From the NCBI GenBank assembly GCA_930367205.1, contig OV884015.1, positions 78,631,341-78,695,340 on the forward strand: a stretch of 64,000 nt of DNA, in the 5' to 3' direction. Below, piece after piece: positions 35,770-46,465 of the stretch. Source of the DNA: Acanthosoma haemorrhoidale. Its lineage: Eukaryota; Arthropoda; Insecta; Hemiptera; Acanthosomatidae. A program made the translations under genes and the position numbers. Positions within the stretch are counted from its first letter, which is position 1. Every line of letters starts with the position of its first letter. Under the pieces are notes generated by a model, which made no database searches, had not been told where the DNA came from, and was given only the letters and a program-made list of their open reading frames with translations.

Positions 35770-36320
35770 TCGTAGCTTCCAAAGGTGTCATTGATGTGAT
35801 TAAATACTCACTCATGGACTTCATTCAAAAGGGTGATATTCGGCAGGCTAGAGTGTTTGCTTACCTGGACCTACAAAGGGCTGCTTCGTTAATAGGGCAC
35901 AATCAACCAACAGAACATTTGTAAAGTACTTGTTACGGAGGAACACCAGGCCAAACTTTGATCTTGGGCTCCTTCAAGAAGGTATCTGAGTTTAATTATC
36001 TTGGAGCTAAAGTTAAACCATTCAATGAGAGCTATGCTGAAATAAAGCGAAGGAGTGATGCTAATTTAACTTACTAAGGCATCTAAGAAAGAACCAGGTG
36101 CCCTCACAAGATCAGCAAAATTAGGTTTTACAAGGCTATCTACATCTTACACGACTATTCCTAACACACGCCTCTTATACCAGTACCTTTTCCTAAAAGA
36201 AAAGAAATGATTGTTGGTCAAGAAGATACTTCGAAGGGTTTTCGGTCCTGTTTCATGTTTGCCTAAGGAAATGTTTAGATTGAATATGAACAAAATTGTT
36301 CCAGTGTAAAAACTACAAGA
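35770..36320 (+). pseudogene. RTE-like reverse transcriptase relic
   Basis: Broken frames give AYLDLQRA (palm motif A-like, near 35862) and KKVSEFNYLGAKVKPFNESY (near 35980, like the YLGxxxxxxxx block after the catalytic box). EIKRRSDANL follows, then FYKAIY. Next is KKILRRVFGPVSCLPKEMF (near 36208), typical of the C-terminal side of RTE-type and related LINE proteins. The order matches that family, but stops and shifts abound and the FADD box is not visible. It differs clearly from families A, B and D. Confidence 0.6.
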
Positions 36321-36953
36321 AGCCTTAGAGTTAAAAGCATTATTTAATAATTCGGTAGGGCCACCAGCTAACTTTAAAAATCATCTTCATATCAATTCCA
36401 ATGCTTACCAGTTTTATAGATAATCGATTGTTCTTTGTAATATATAAATGGAAGTAAACTACATTTCTCTTGTTCGCCGATTCCAATTGAATAAAAAGTT
36501 GTTTACGGCAGTTTTATGTTTATATCATAAAATAATTTAGCTTTGGTCTTTCCATAACTTATTGAGTAAAGACAAACACAACTGTTAAAACAGTTAGGGA
36601 AAACAAAAGCTCTACTATTTGACTGTACCCTTCTACAATCCGCCACCAAACATTTAATAGTTTTATGCTTTTTTGTCATCTATTATTCAAAATCAAACCA
36701 TGATAAATAATCATGTAATTTGAAATTTGTAACTGTCTGAGGTAGTATACCTAGAATTGTATTATAGCTAGAATAAAAATCACAACAACGCTGACTACTA
36801 ACATACACCGACCAAGTACAGATGTACAGGACTTTGGGGGGGGGGGGGGCAATTGGGGGGAGTTAACAGTACAAACATTACTTCATAAATACTCTCTCGC
36901 TATTAAAAAAATCCTTGTTTTCATTTCATTATTAATTTCTATAACTACGACAG
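36321..36953. other. AT-rich stretch with a 15-G run
   Basis: G15 at 36836-36850 is followed after CAATT by G6, a candidate G-quadruplex or low-complexity site. Nothing coding. Confidence 0.5.
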
Positions 36954-38187
36954 CTTTTTCGGTTCGTATAGGCACTACGTCTACGACCCGAAGAAATTAC
37001 ACTGCCGGAGTCCCCCAAGGATCGGTGCTAGGCCCCTTGCTGTTCAACATTTACACCGCCCACATCGTAGGAGCCTCGTACCCCAACTGCGAGGAATCAG
37101 CGTATGCAGACGACATTGGTGTTTACAGCACTAGCATCAATCCCAACAGAGCCCTGAAATTCGCTGAGAGCGCCAGTCAACAGATCGCCGAGAAACTCGA
37201 TGCGTCCACATTAAAGTCAACCCGGCCAAGACGCAAGGAATTATATTCAGCTATAAATCCAGAAGAAAGAAGCTCCCGAAATCCTTCGTCTTAGACGGCA
37301 AAGAGTGCCATGTAAGCAACAAGCTATGCTACCTTGGGATTAGCCTCGGTAGACACTTGTCGTTCACAACACATCTCGGCAAGAAGTTAAAGAGTGTTAG
37401 GAAGAAATTCTTCAGCCTCGGACACCTACTTCACAGCCCGGCTTTATCGGTACGCCTCAAGCTGCTGATATACCAGAGCGTCCTAAGACCTGCTTTGATG
37501 TATGGGACCCCTCTCTTCAAGTATCTGACTCCTAACACTCTCAAAACGCTCCAGCAATTTCAGAACAGAGTTCTCCGCACCTCCCTCAAACATACCCCGT
37601 TCGACCGAATGAAGGCAGACGAGATGCATAAAAAATTTGAAGTGCTCACCATTCAAGATTTCATCAAGAGAAGACACATCAAATATTTCGACTCACTCCG
37701 ACACAGCCACAACCCACTATTCTCCGACCTTCAACCACCACCAATGCCCGTCAGATGGAAGCACTGCTGGACTGCCGAAGCCTGGAGACAGATGGACGTG
37801 ATCGAACCCTAGCCCCCTGACGGAGACTGAAGATCTACACCCAGCCGAGAGATCGAGGCCGATCTCCGAAGCTACAAGACCCCATCTACCTGTTCAACCA
37901 GGGTCGACCTTCCGGCCGAGAGGCCGACTTATTTCAGGCCCCTGCCGGGGCTGGCCAGGCTTGACCTGGCCGACTACAAACCCTTGCCTAGGTACCCCTA
38001 GGCTCCACCCTCGGTAGACTCTCACTACCTTCCTGATTCCTGCTCCTTTAGGCATACCCCACCCTATATCCTTCTCATACATCCTTCAAATGGGGGACTC
38101 CCCTTAATGAAAGGCACTCATTAGCCCAAAATAATTTTCCTACACCCTATTTTATAAGTTTGAGAGCTAAGAAAAAAAAAAAAAAAA
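36954..38187 (+). mobile_element. Family A LINE, 5'-truncated copy with poly(A) tail
   Basis: Similarity to the intact A copy begins at about 36954 (CTTTTTCGGTTCG, inside ORF2) and runs through the 3' UTR to a 16-A tail ending at 38187. The 3' UTR keeps the stem-loops, including GGCCAGG/CCTGGCC at 37953-37971 and the repeated CCTAGG pair near 37985-38002. A clean TSD was not found. The near identity to the 56-60 kb copy indicates a young insertion. Confidence 0.92.
36957..37812 (+). pseudogene. Family A ORF2 fragment with one frameshift
   Basis: It encodes the ORF2 palm onward: GVPQGSVLGP, then YADD in ESAYADDIGVYS. A single-base deletion at about 37203 (GATGCGTCC against GATGCCGTCC in the intact copy) shifts the frame. 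The remainder continues open in the new frame to the stop at 37810-37812 (VIEP end). Apart from this indel and a few substitutions it follows the intact protein closely. Confidence 0.92.
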
Positions 38188-38533
38188 TTATTATATACAG
38201 CTGTAGTTGTATTCAACGGGAGATTTCCGCATTGACCTAATGGGTGTGCATACTATATTGATTGAGTGCGTGTCGTGTTTGATGAAAAATCGTCTACAGC
38301 TGCTATTAACTTGAGCTAACTGCTATGAGCTTGAGATATTGTACCGATCAAGTTACTCAATGGAGCCTGCGCAATTGGCAAATACCAGCTTTGATTAATA
38401 ACAGAATAACTTCTACATGCCATTGATGATACACAAAACGTTTTGTTGAGTATATCGTTTCCCCTGTTTGCTTTTTTAAATGTAAGAAAAATTAATTAAA
38501 CACCAAACGAGCGTTAAAATATTATACACAGGC
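38188..38533. other. AT-rich stretch, nothing recognised
   Basis: Short gap between the A copy and the MITE; no feature seen. Confidence 0.4.
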
Positions 38534-38614
38534 GGTCTGAAAAGTTTCCGACCTCAACATGAAGATGATAATAAAATAAATAAAAGCTTTGTTAGGTCGG
38601 AAACTTTACAGACC
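38534..38614. mobile_element. Mariner-like MITE
   Basis: Terminal inverted repeats of 21 bp, GGTCTGAAAAGTTTCCGACC + T (38534-38554) and the complementary arm at 38594-38614, match with a single mismatch. The spacer is 39 bp of AT-rich sequence. The arms resemble mariner-type termini. It is non-coding and too short to carry a transposase. TA dinucleotides lie near both outer ends, but the precise TSD is uncertain. Confidence 0.7.
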
Positions 38615-39792
38615 ACAGACAGTAGCTATTTTTCTTGTGTTTCTTTTCAAAAACGTGGACACAATGGCTTTGGGGCAAGTCTTGAATAAAAGTGTTTCTT
38701 CTTAGAAAACGGGATTTTTTAAGAGAAAACTTGGTGAAATAAACTTTAAGGCCAGAGTTAAAAATATACTAATGATATTGCATATTTTAAAATGAGAACA
38801 TAATTAAATTCATACTTCATGTAGTGTTTTCAAACGTTTGAGTAATTAAGTTCTCTTCCGCGTTACAAAAACAAAGTCATCGAGTTGCCTGCTGTCAAGT
38901 ATAATATATACCACCAAGGACTCATCCAAATAGGAATATTTAGTTCTTATGACTTGACTCAATGACTCAGGGAATATTTGATAAACTTCCGAAAAATAAG
39001 GTATTTTCGATTCCAGCTTTCTGTACATCTCTCAACGATTTACTTATAACATCTCTACCCCTCTCTGCATCCGATGACAATAGTTTCATTATAGTAATTC
39101 TACTTTAATTTTTATCGCTAGAGCTTCAAGGCAACACATAAGAAGAGTTATCGGTCCTGAAGGAAAACCTGAAAGGTTGCATCTGAACTCTCTCTACCTC
39201 TGTTCAATGTCTTAAGCTGGGTTTTATGGTTTGATTGCTGGTCTTAGGTTTCTATTAACTAAATAACAGGTCCTATTTGTACTATCCTATCCTATCCTAT
39301 CCAGAAAGCGCTAATGGAAAGGAATAAACAGCTCGTTCGAAGACAAAAAGTGGATGTTATTTACTTAATGATGAATGGTTCTTAAATAGATGTAACTGGA
39401 TTCTCTCCATTCGGAGTTGGAAATTTAGTTTTTTTCAGTGCATATTTTGATAAACCTCAAATATTTAAACAATATTTGACAAGCAGAATCCTTCGTCATA
39501 TTATTGGCTTGTTTTGGCCCCAAAATCCAGAAGCCAGTTCAATTCAGTAATAGTTATTTTCTATATTTTCTCAATAATTTGTAAGCCACAGGTACATCCA
39601 TTATACAATGGCAATAACATTTCAAACAAACTAATTGTATGAATTTTAGATACATTTTATAAATCGTAGTTAGTTTCAGTTCTACTACGTACATTTCTAC
39701 GTTTTGTGTTATCTCGGCTGATAAAGACGCCATCCAAATATTGTTATGGATCCACATGATAGTGCATATCCACTATCTCCTGTTTAACTGCG
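38615..39792. other. AT-rich stretch with a short microsatellite
   Basis: A (CTATC)4 tract lies at 39282-39302. Near 39125-39190 a frame reading RRVIGPEGKPERLHLN hints at another RTE-type LINE relic, but the evidence is thin. Confidence 0.4.
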
Positions 39793-39998
39793 ATAAAATT
39801 ACAATCTGCCTAATTAAGAAATAAGTAACTGTGATCAATATTCTCATTCATACCACATTTACAGTACTTCATTCAATCGCTCACTCATACAGTATTTACA
39901 AACCTCCTCCCAAATCCACGGGGCTGCCACTTCCCTCGCAGGCAAAATTGAAAGCAGAGTCTTGTGGAGTCCCCCACGCTCCTCCATCAGGCTCGTCG
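39793..39998 (-). mobile_element. Family D LINE, 3' UTR-only fragment
   Basis: Minus-strand D tail: AAATTACAATCTGCC near the 3' end, then TACAGTATTTACAAACC, the CCCTCGCAGGC block and CCCCCACGCTCCTCCATCAGG. There is no coding part. The poly(A) is lost, so this is an older copy. Confidence 0.8.
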
Positions 39999-40127
39999 CC
40001 GCGATGATCTATTGATGATGATATTTTTCGCACAATTATTCAATTTCATACTATATTTTGCAATGAAGTGATACTACTATAACAGCTGGACATTGTAAAA
40101 TAATTTGATTAATTCACATCTGCGCTA

Positions 40128-40265
40128 ATCATTGGATAAAAAGGTTCTTAGGGAAGCAAGGAGATGAGTATTAAAGAAAGGTTAGACGCTTTGGATGTAT
40201 CAAAAGCACTCTAAAATAAAACAGTTATATTTGACTTCTACAGAGAGGACACACGTACTGCTGGA
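40128..40265 (+). repeat. Dispersed repeat C, copy 3 (5' part)
   Basis: The GCTAATCATTGGATAAAAAGG start and GAGTATTAAAGAAAGGTTAG block align with 23694-23830; the 3' part found in the other copies is missing. Confidence 0.5.
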
Positions 40266-41407
40266 CTCAGGCCGGAAATAAATCTCCTTTGTTAGTCTAA
40301 TCTGAATTTTATTGGAACGTACCCTTACCAAAAAATTAGTGTTTCGGTCTCGATCAGCCATATTATACCCGTTAATACATTTTCGTCGAAAACTAAATAA
40401 ATAAAGTAAATAAACTATAGTTAAATAAATTTCATTTTGTCTTATATCATACATATTGTGACCTATACATTGCCCATTCTACGCTCATTACAAAAATTAA
40501 TGTTTTTTAGTTTCAACAAAAATAAAAAAATCATGAAGTAATTTACTTATTTCTTTATCATTTGCTTGCCACCACCTAATGCCACCAGTTGGCCACTACC
40601 AGTCTAAATATAGCGACGATTTATTTCTTAAAATACCATAATCACTTATTTATTTGCGAAAATATAAGAATAATGAATATATGAATATTTAAAGCGAGTG
40701 GCTGTATAGCTAAGTAGTGCTATAACAGAAGTCATGCTAAAATTAAAAGGGCTAGTTAAAATATTCTGTTTTCTTTTACGAACAGCAATGAAATAAAATC
40801 TGGGGGAATCGTGAATTTTTAAAAACTCATAAACCACCAACCCTCGTTCCAGCTGTTACGTATTCCCTTCTAGGTTAATGGCCACCCAGCCCCTTCTTTC
40901 GTTATAAAATCTAAAATAGAAAAAAAATATATATACGCTTTGTAACCAATCTATCGCAGGAGGATGACAATTCCGTTCCAAACTTGCGCAAGAGCTAGCC
41001 TGTAATTGGCCATTGTACTTCCACTTACTTATTATGAGCTATGGTAACTTAATCTATTGTGTAACCTGAACAGAGAGATAGGTATGAATGACACGAAAAC
41101 TTCATGAAATGTACATTTAAATGTGTACAGTTTTGGCGCATGCGCTACTATCTACAAAACCTCTCTACTTCGCTCGTCCTTCAAATACTGTATACTACCG
41201 TTTATAGGCCACACTTCAGCCAAAAAATTGTTCCAGCAGGCAACTTGCGTGGCCACGAGGGAGCCCTCAAGAAGTGAGTTAATCTCTTATTACATTTGTG
41301 TGGAAGTATAAAAAGTGAAATTGGACCGAGAAGTCGGCCATATTGGATGCCCTGCCATTAGCCTTTCGCGGCTCGGAGATAACATTATGCAATAGCCTCT
41401 CTAGGCC
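40266..41407. other. AT-rich stretch, nothing recognised
   Basis: No feature recognised until the tRNA-like sequence near 41410. Confidence 0.4.
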
Positions 41408-41465
41408 AGACGGTCTGGTGGCTCAGAGCCAAGACTGAAGACTAGCCCCGGGAAGTTTTGAGTAA
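41408..41465 (+). repeat. tRNA-like sequence, candidate SINE head
   Basis: A GC-rich segment with an A-box-like TGGTGGCTCAGAG and a degenerate B box TTTTGAGTAAGAATCC. It sits just upstream of the D element's ORF1 and could instead be part of that element's 5' UTR. Confidence 0.35.
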
Positions 41466-41540
41466 GAATCCCACCGGCGCTACGTATTTCTTATTAGCAA
41501 AAAAAACTAATTTAGTAATAATAAATATTGTTATGATAAA

Positions 41541-42815
41541 ATGAGATTTTATCAGCAACTAATGTCACAAAATAAAAAAAAAAGATCTAGATCCTTAGGT
41601 CCAACCCCGACACCATCGCCTGTAAAGCGAAAACCTAGACGCTCGAATAGGAACGTACAAATACCCTCCTCTGCAGCTAGTTCCATGGAAGAGATACCAC
41701 CAACAGCCAGCACATCTAAAGAAGAAACCTCTGTAGAGCCCCCTTTCTTCACGCCTAATACCTTTGAGGCGTTGAAAAATATTCAAGCAGATGAAATGGA
41801 AGTCAACAAAGCACCTACACAGCCCAAGCCACCTTCTATATTCGTGCGTAATATTAATAACTTTAAATTACTATGTACCTAATTGAATTAAATTGTAGGT
41901 ACACGCAAATACACGTGCCTCAATCGGTCCGGGATACAAAAGTTTCTCCGGACACTCCCGACACATACCGATCAATAATAAAATACTTGGAAGAAACTAA
42001 GGCCGAGTTTCATACCTACCAATTAAAGCAGGAACGATCACTCCGAGTAGTGATCTGAAATTTGCACCTGACCACGCCAGCTCATGAAATAGAAGAAGAA
42101 CTACCAGCTCTCGGATACGAAGTTCGCCAAATAACAAACGTGTTGCGTGAGTTTAGGCATTACCATTGTTCTTTGTCGATCTCGAGAGGACACCTGGCGT
42201 GGAGAAGATATACGACATAACACACATGTATTATACAAAGGTACAGGTTGAAAAACCGTATCCCAAACGCGATATTGTCAAGTGCCGTAACTGTCAGGCA
42301 AATGGGCACACAAAATCTTACTGCCACCACCCTCTCAGGTGTGCAGTGGGCAGCACAAAAGCGAATTGTGCAAAAAGCCCCTGAAATCGCCTGCGGTATG
42401 CGTGCTTTGCCACCAAGGACATCCGGCCAACAACAAGGGCTGCGAGGCCTACAGAACGCTAAAGTCCAGGACAGAACAACGACGTCAGCCAGAAGAGGAA
42501 AAACTAGTAACAAGAAGCGGCCCAGCCAGAAATTTGAGGCCTTCTGTCTCTTTTGCCGATGCCGTTCACAACAAAGAGCAGTCACAGGCACCGCCCACTC
42601 TCTGTCCGCAAAATCACCTTTCCCAGCATTCCATTCATCCCGTACACCCTCAAGCTCAATCACACATCTTGCATATTCCTCCACCTTCAAGTTCTTCGAA
42701 TCTCACCAGCCTATTAACCTCATTCCTCACAGAGTTCAGTAACCTAATTACTCCTGTCATTTCCCTCCTTACAACTCTTATCTCCTACCTTATCCCCGTT
42801 AAACGAAATCCATAG
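41541..42815 (+). pseudogene. Family D ORF1 (Gag-like zinc-knuckle protein), decayed
   Basis: The N-terminal part is Ser/Thr/Pro-rich and basic (RKPRRSNRN). It is followed in other frames by CRNCQANGHTKSYC (CX2CX4HX4C zinc knuckle, near 42285), a second knuckle CSGQHKSELC and a third CVLCHQGHPANNKGC (near 42400). This is the usual trio of Jockey-type ORF1 proteins, which bind the element RNA. At least two frameshifts (near 41880 and 42340) break it. The last frame runs to TAG at 42813-42815. Confidence 0.8.
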
Positions 42816-45800
42816 GTGGATCCTTCCGACTCATTATCCCTTCTCCTTTGGAATGCGAATGGTGTTCGCACCCACACTAACGAACTGACAGCACTACTCC
42901 ATGACAAGAACATTGACGTAGCTCTCATTACTGAAACAAGACGAGTAAACGACCATTTATGGTTCGACAGTACCATACTTATCGAACTGATCACCCAGAT
43001 GGAAGAGCCCAGGCACCGCTGTCATTGTTCATAACTCCATTTCCCATCACATAGACACACCTATCACATACTACTACTATACTACTACTCCCATCACATA
43101 GTGCTACCTTTGGTAGCACATGATTTCCTTCAATCCACGAGGACGTGCTTTGCTGTCTGCACTCACACGGTAACATTGCTCCACTATCTCTCCTGACACA
43201 GCCACCTATTGGCCATCAGATCCCAACCAAAATCCAGATTTCCTAGACTTCTTCTTCTACAATAGTTTAGGAACACGAAACTATTCACTCACGTGCCTCG
43301 ATGACCTCTCCTCCGATCATAGCCCTTTATTATTAACCATTTCTCTAAGACCTTGTGTAGCGACCGCTAACTACATAAGATAAATCACCCTATACTCTAT
43401 TATATATATATATATATTGTAGACAAATGTAAATAACATGAACAAAATATAAATCATTGTTAATGTGTTAAGCAATATAAAATGCAGGGTGCCAAGTAGT
43501 TACATGAGATGGGTCACAGCTGTCAGTCCCAGGTAGAAGGCCAGATGCGGCCACAAGACCCTGCCAGCCTCTCCCAGAGAACAAAGAAGCCACACGCCAT
43601 TGGGTACACCAATCTTGATGGGGATTGGCTAAGGGCAAGGCTTGCGGGGTACATAAGCTGAGGATCTAGCCCCTGTAAATCATTCTCTCCTGGCAACTAC
43701 TCACTGGCTCGTGGCTTTCCTGCTTGAAACTCTGAAAACCTTACTGATTATTTATGAAATACCTCTACATCTCTTCAATCCTAACCTCACTACGTTTTAG
43801 TCTGGCGTCGTCAGACCCCACACCTTCCTAGTGAGAATCTCTGCCTTTGTCTCGCTAAAACTAGCACCTCCTTAGGAGAGACCTCTCCCTCGCGGACGAC
43901 GGTTGCCGTGTCCCTGCAAATTTTTCGAGCAGCCCCCTGCGGTAATCCAGAGTGCCTCTCTTCGGTTCACACTCGCCTTTGGGATCTGGGTGGTTTTCGC
44001 CCACCCTCAGATACCGAGTGTCAATTCGTGGTCATTCCAAGACCACATAAACTACCTATAAACCTACCCTGTACCTCTTCTCCTTAACATAGTGCACTGT
44101 CGGGGCACATACCTATCAAAAAATGGAGTCAGATAGTAAAGCCATCATGAAACGATTGTCCAGGTTACAAACTTAAACAACCCTCACTTGTCACCAGGGC
44201 TAGGGTAACCAAGCATCCTTCTCGTGACGACCCGACAGACCTATTCACAAACTGCCTCCTCCTTCATTTATTAGGGGCCCAGTAAATTAGGACCACTTCC
44301 GACAGCTTCTTACAGGTTCCGTAGACCTCAAAGTGTCCCTGAAAACATCCCAAGACCTTGACGATGCAGGGCATTCTTTCACTGGTTTGGTACAGAGGTC
44401 GGCTTAAAAGGCATCGTTGCCCCACCATCATCCGACAACTCGCAATCAAAATCGTTAACCTGAGGATCTCAAAGACCTAATCCAAACCAAACGCCATTCG
44501 AGAACAGTATGGCAAAGATCCCAACATCCTGTTGATCGCCGCACAAAGTAAAGCAGATTAGTAAAGCGGAAATTGGCGTCCTTCCGTTCCGATTCTATCA
44601 ATTCCCACCTCTCCTCTCTGTCTACCAGGGATAACTTCCTGTGGAATTTAACTAAAAAAATCCTAAAGTATCATCCTGTTTCACACCCACTCCGTCGTGA
44701 TGATGGGTACTAGGCGGCTTCGGATGGAGATAGGTCGGAGGAATTTCCTCTGCATCTTACACGTACTTTCACACCTCACCTTTCTCATCAAAACCATTCT
44801 AATAGCACAACTGTTAAAGATTTCCTTACTTCACCTATACCTCTCTCAGATCCACCAAAAGCCGTTAACCCCTCTGAGGTTAAATACCTTCTGAAAAACT
44901 TACCTTACCGAAAATCCCCTGGATATGATCTTCTTACTCCTCAAATTCTCAAACAACTTCCCCCTAAAGACATAATCTTCCTAACCTACATCTATAATTG
45001 CATTATGCGAACGACGCACTTTCCTTTCCTCTGGAAACACTCCATTATTGTCGTATTCACCAAACCCGGAAAACCACCCATCTTACCGTCCAATTAGCCT
45101 ACTCTCTATCCTCTCAAAAATGTTTGAGAAACTCCTCTTATAATGTCTACTTCCAATTGTTGAATCCAAAAACCTTTTTTCTATACACCAGTTTGGCTTC
45201 AGTCAACAACATTTCCTCAGCCTTTGAATCCAAACAGTATTGCACTGCTGGCTTTCTTGATATAGCTCAAGCTTTTGACAGGGTTTGGCAAGCAGGTTTG
45301 CTTTACAAGCTCAAAACATATTTACCACAGACCCTTTTCCTAATCCTTAAGTCCTACCTTTCAAACCGCTTCTTCCAAGTCCGCTGTGGTTTAGAATATT
45401 CTAACTACTATCCCATAAAAGCAGGAGTTCCACGGGGCATCGTCCTGGGTCCCATCATCTGTAACCTATACACCGCTGATGTCCCCTCTACCCCAATACA
45501 TTCTTAACAACATTTGCAGATGACACTGTAGTCTTGGCATCCCACTCAGACTGATATAGCATCCCATAACCTTCAAAAACACCTTGATGAGATCGTATAT
45601 TGGTGCTACCAATGGTGAATCAAGGTCAATGAAGCAAAATGTTCCCACATAACCTTTACCTTATTGTCTTTACCTATGAGAAAGGACTGAGATGGAACCC
45701 ACACACGAGGCTAAAAAGACAAGAACTAAACAGACGCTTTGGGCAACTACAGACTACTTCGAAGGACATCCCATCTCTCAATAGAAAATAAACTGCTTAT

Positions 45801-46127
45801 TTACATCTGGACTTATAGCTAATCTGGACATACGGAATAGAGCTATGGGGGGACAGCAAAAAAGTCGAACATCAAGCGTATCCAATTCTTTTAATCCAAA
45901 GTCCTGAGAACAATAGTAAATGCCCCTTATTATGTCAGCAACAAAACCCTTCATAACGATCTTAATATACCCTACATTCTTGAACTCATCCCTTCCAAAT
46001 TCATGAAATTCCATAGTAACATATCCAACCACCCTAATCCCGTAGCACAGTCATTGCACAGCTCCACACATCCCTATAATCCTCCCCGGAGACTGAAACG
46101 GCAGTGGCCTCGTGACCTACTATAAAT
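42816..46127 (+). pseudogene. Family D ORF2 (endonuclease-reverse transcriptase), decayed and split
   Basis: It directly abuts the ORF1 stop. The first codon is GTG before GATCC, presumably a mutated ATG. The endonuclease start reads LLLWNANGVR with ITETRR (metal-binding Glu) and, near 43310, SSDHSPLLL (catalytic SDH). An LTR-like unit then interrupts at 43356-44237. The reverse transcriptase resumes with NPSEVKYLLKNLPYRKSPGYD (near 44860), FLDIAQAFDRVWQ (45260) and GVPRGIVLGP (45425). A frameshifted FADDTVV-type box follows near 45515, then the C-terminal domain to RDLL. Frameshifts and stops occur throughout. Confidence 0.85.
43356..44237 (+). mobile_element. Solo LTR-like unit, copy 2, inside D ORF2
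   Basis: An 882-bp relative of 7266-8081 and 61335-62454. GACCT occurs at 43349-43353 and again at 44238-44242, giving a 5-bp TSD if the unit starts at 43354 (TGTGTAG). Because it splits a recognisable endonuclease frame, both boundaries are independently confirmed by the host element. It contains a short TA microsatellite near 43404. Confidence 0.8.
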
Positions 46128-46465
46128 GCGCACAGTGGGAGTCCTGGCAATGGCCAGTTTCTCCAATCATGTCTTGAGCGTCTGTGTCTCTCGCGCTCTT
46201 GGTCAGCCTCCACTGGCTCGTATCCGGTGACGCGGTGGACGGAGGAGCGTGGGGGACTTCCCAAGATTCCGCTTCCTCTTTCGTATGTGAGGGAGGCAAC
46301 AACCATGTCGACTTGGGTGGCCCATGGGCTGTTTGTAAATATTGTATGAATGTGTGAGTGAATGATGAATTGTAAATATGGTATGAATGATAACATTTAA
46401 CTTAATTATTTATTGCCTATTAAGTATTAAGGCAGATTGTAATATCATCATAATAAAGTTGTTTT

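Larger units (their letters stand above)
41541..46465 (+). mobile_element. Family D LINE, long decayed copy interrupted by an LTR
   Basis: A nearly complete Jockey-like element. ORF1 has zinc knuckles (41541-42815), and ORF2 (42816-46127) has an AP-type endonuclease and reverse transcriptase with many stops and shifts. The 3' UTR ends in a degenerate AATAAAG region near 46450. A solo LTR-like unit splits ORF2 at 43353. It is the only D copy here that contains ORF1, so it is the reference for the family. The 5' end is not resolved. Confidence 0.88.

Noticed and set aside
39119..39200. RTE-like reverse transcriptase relic (RRVIGPEGKPERLHLN)
   Set aside because: Only about 20 residues resemble the family and there is no second motif to support it.
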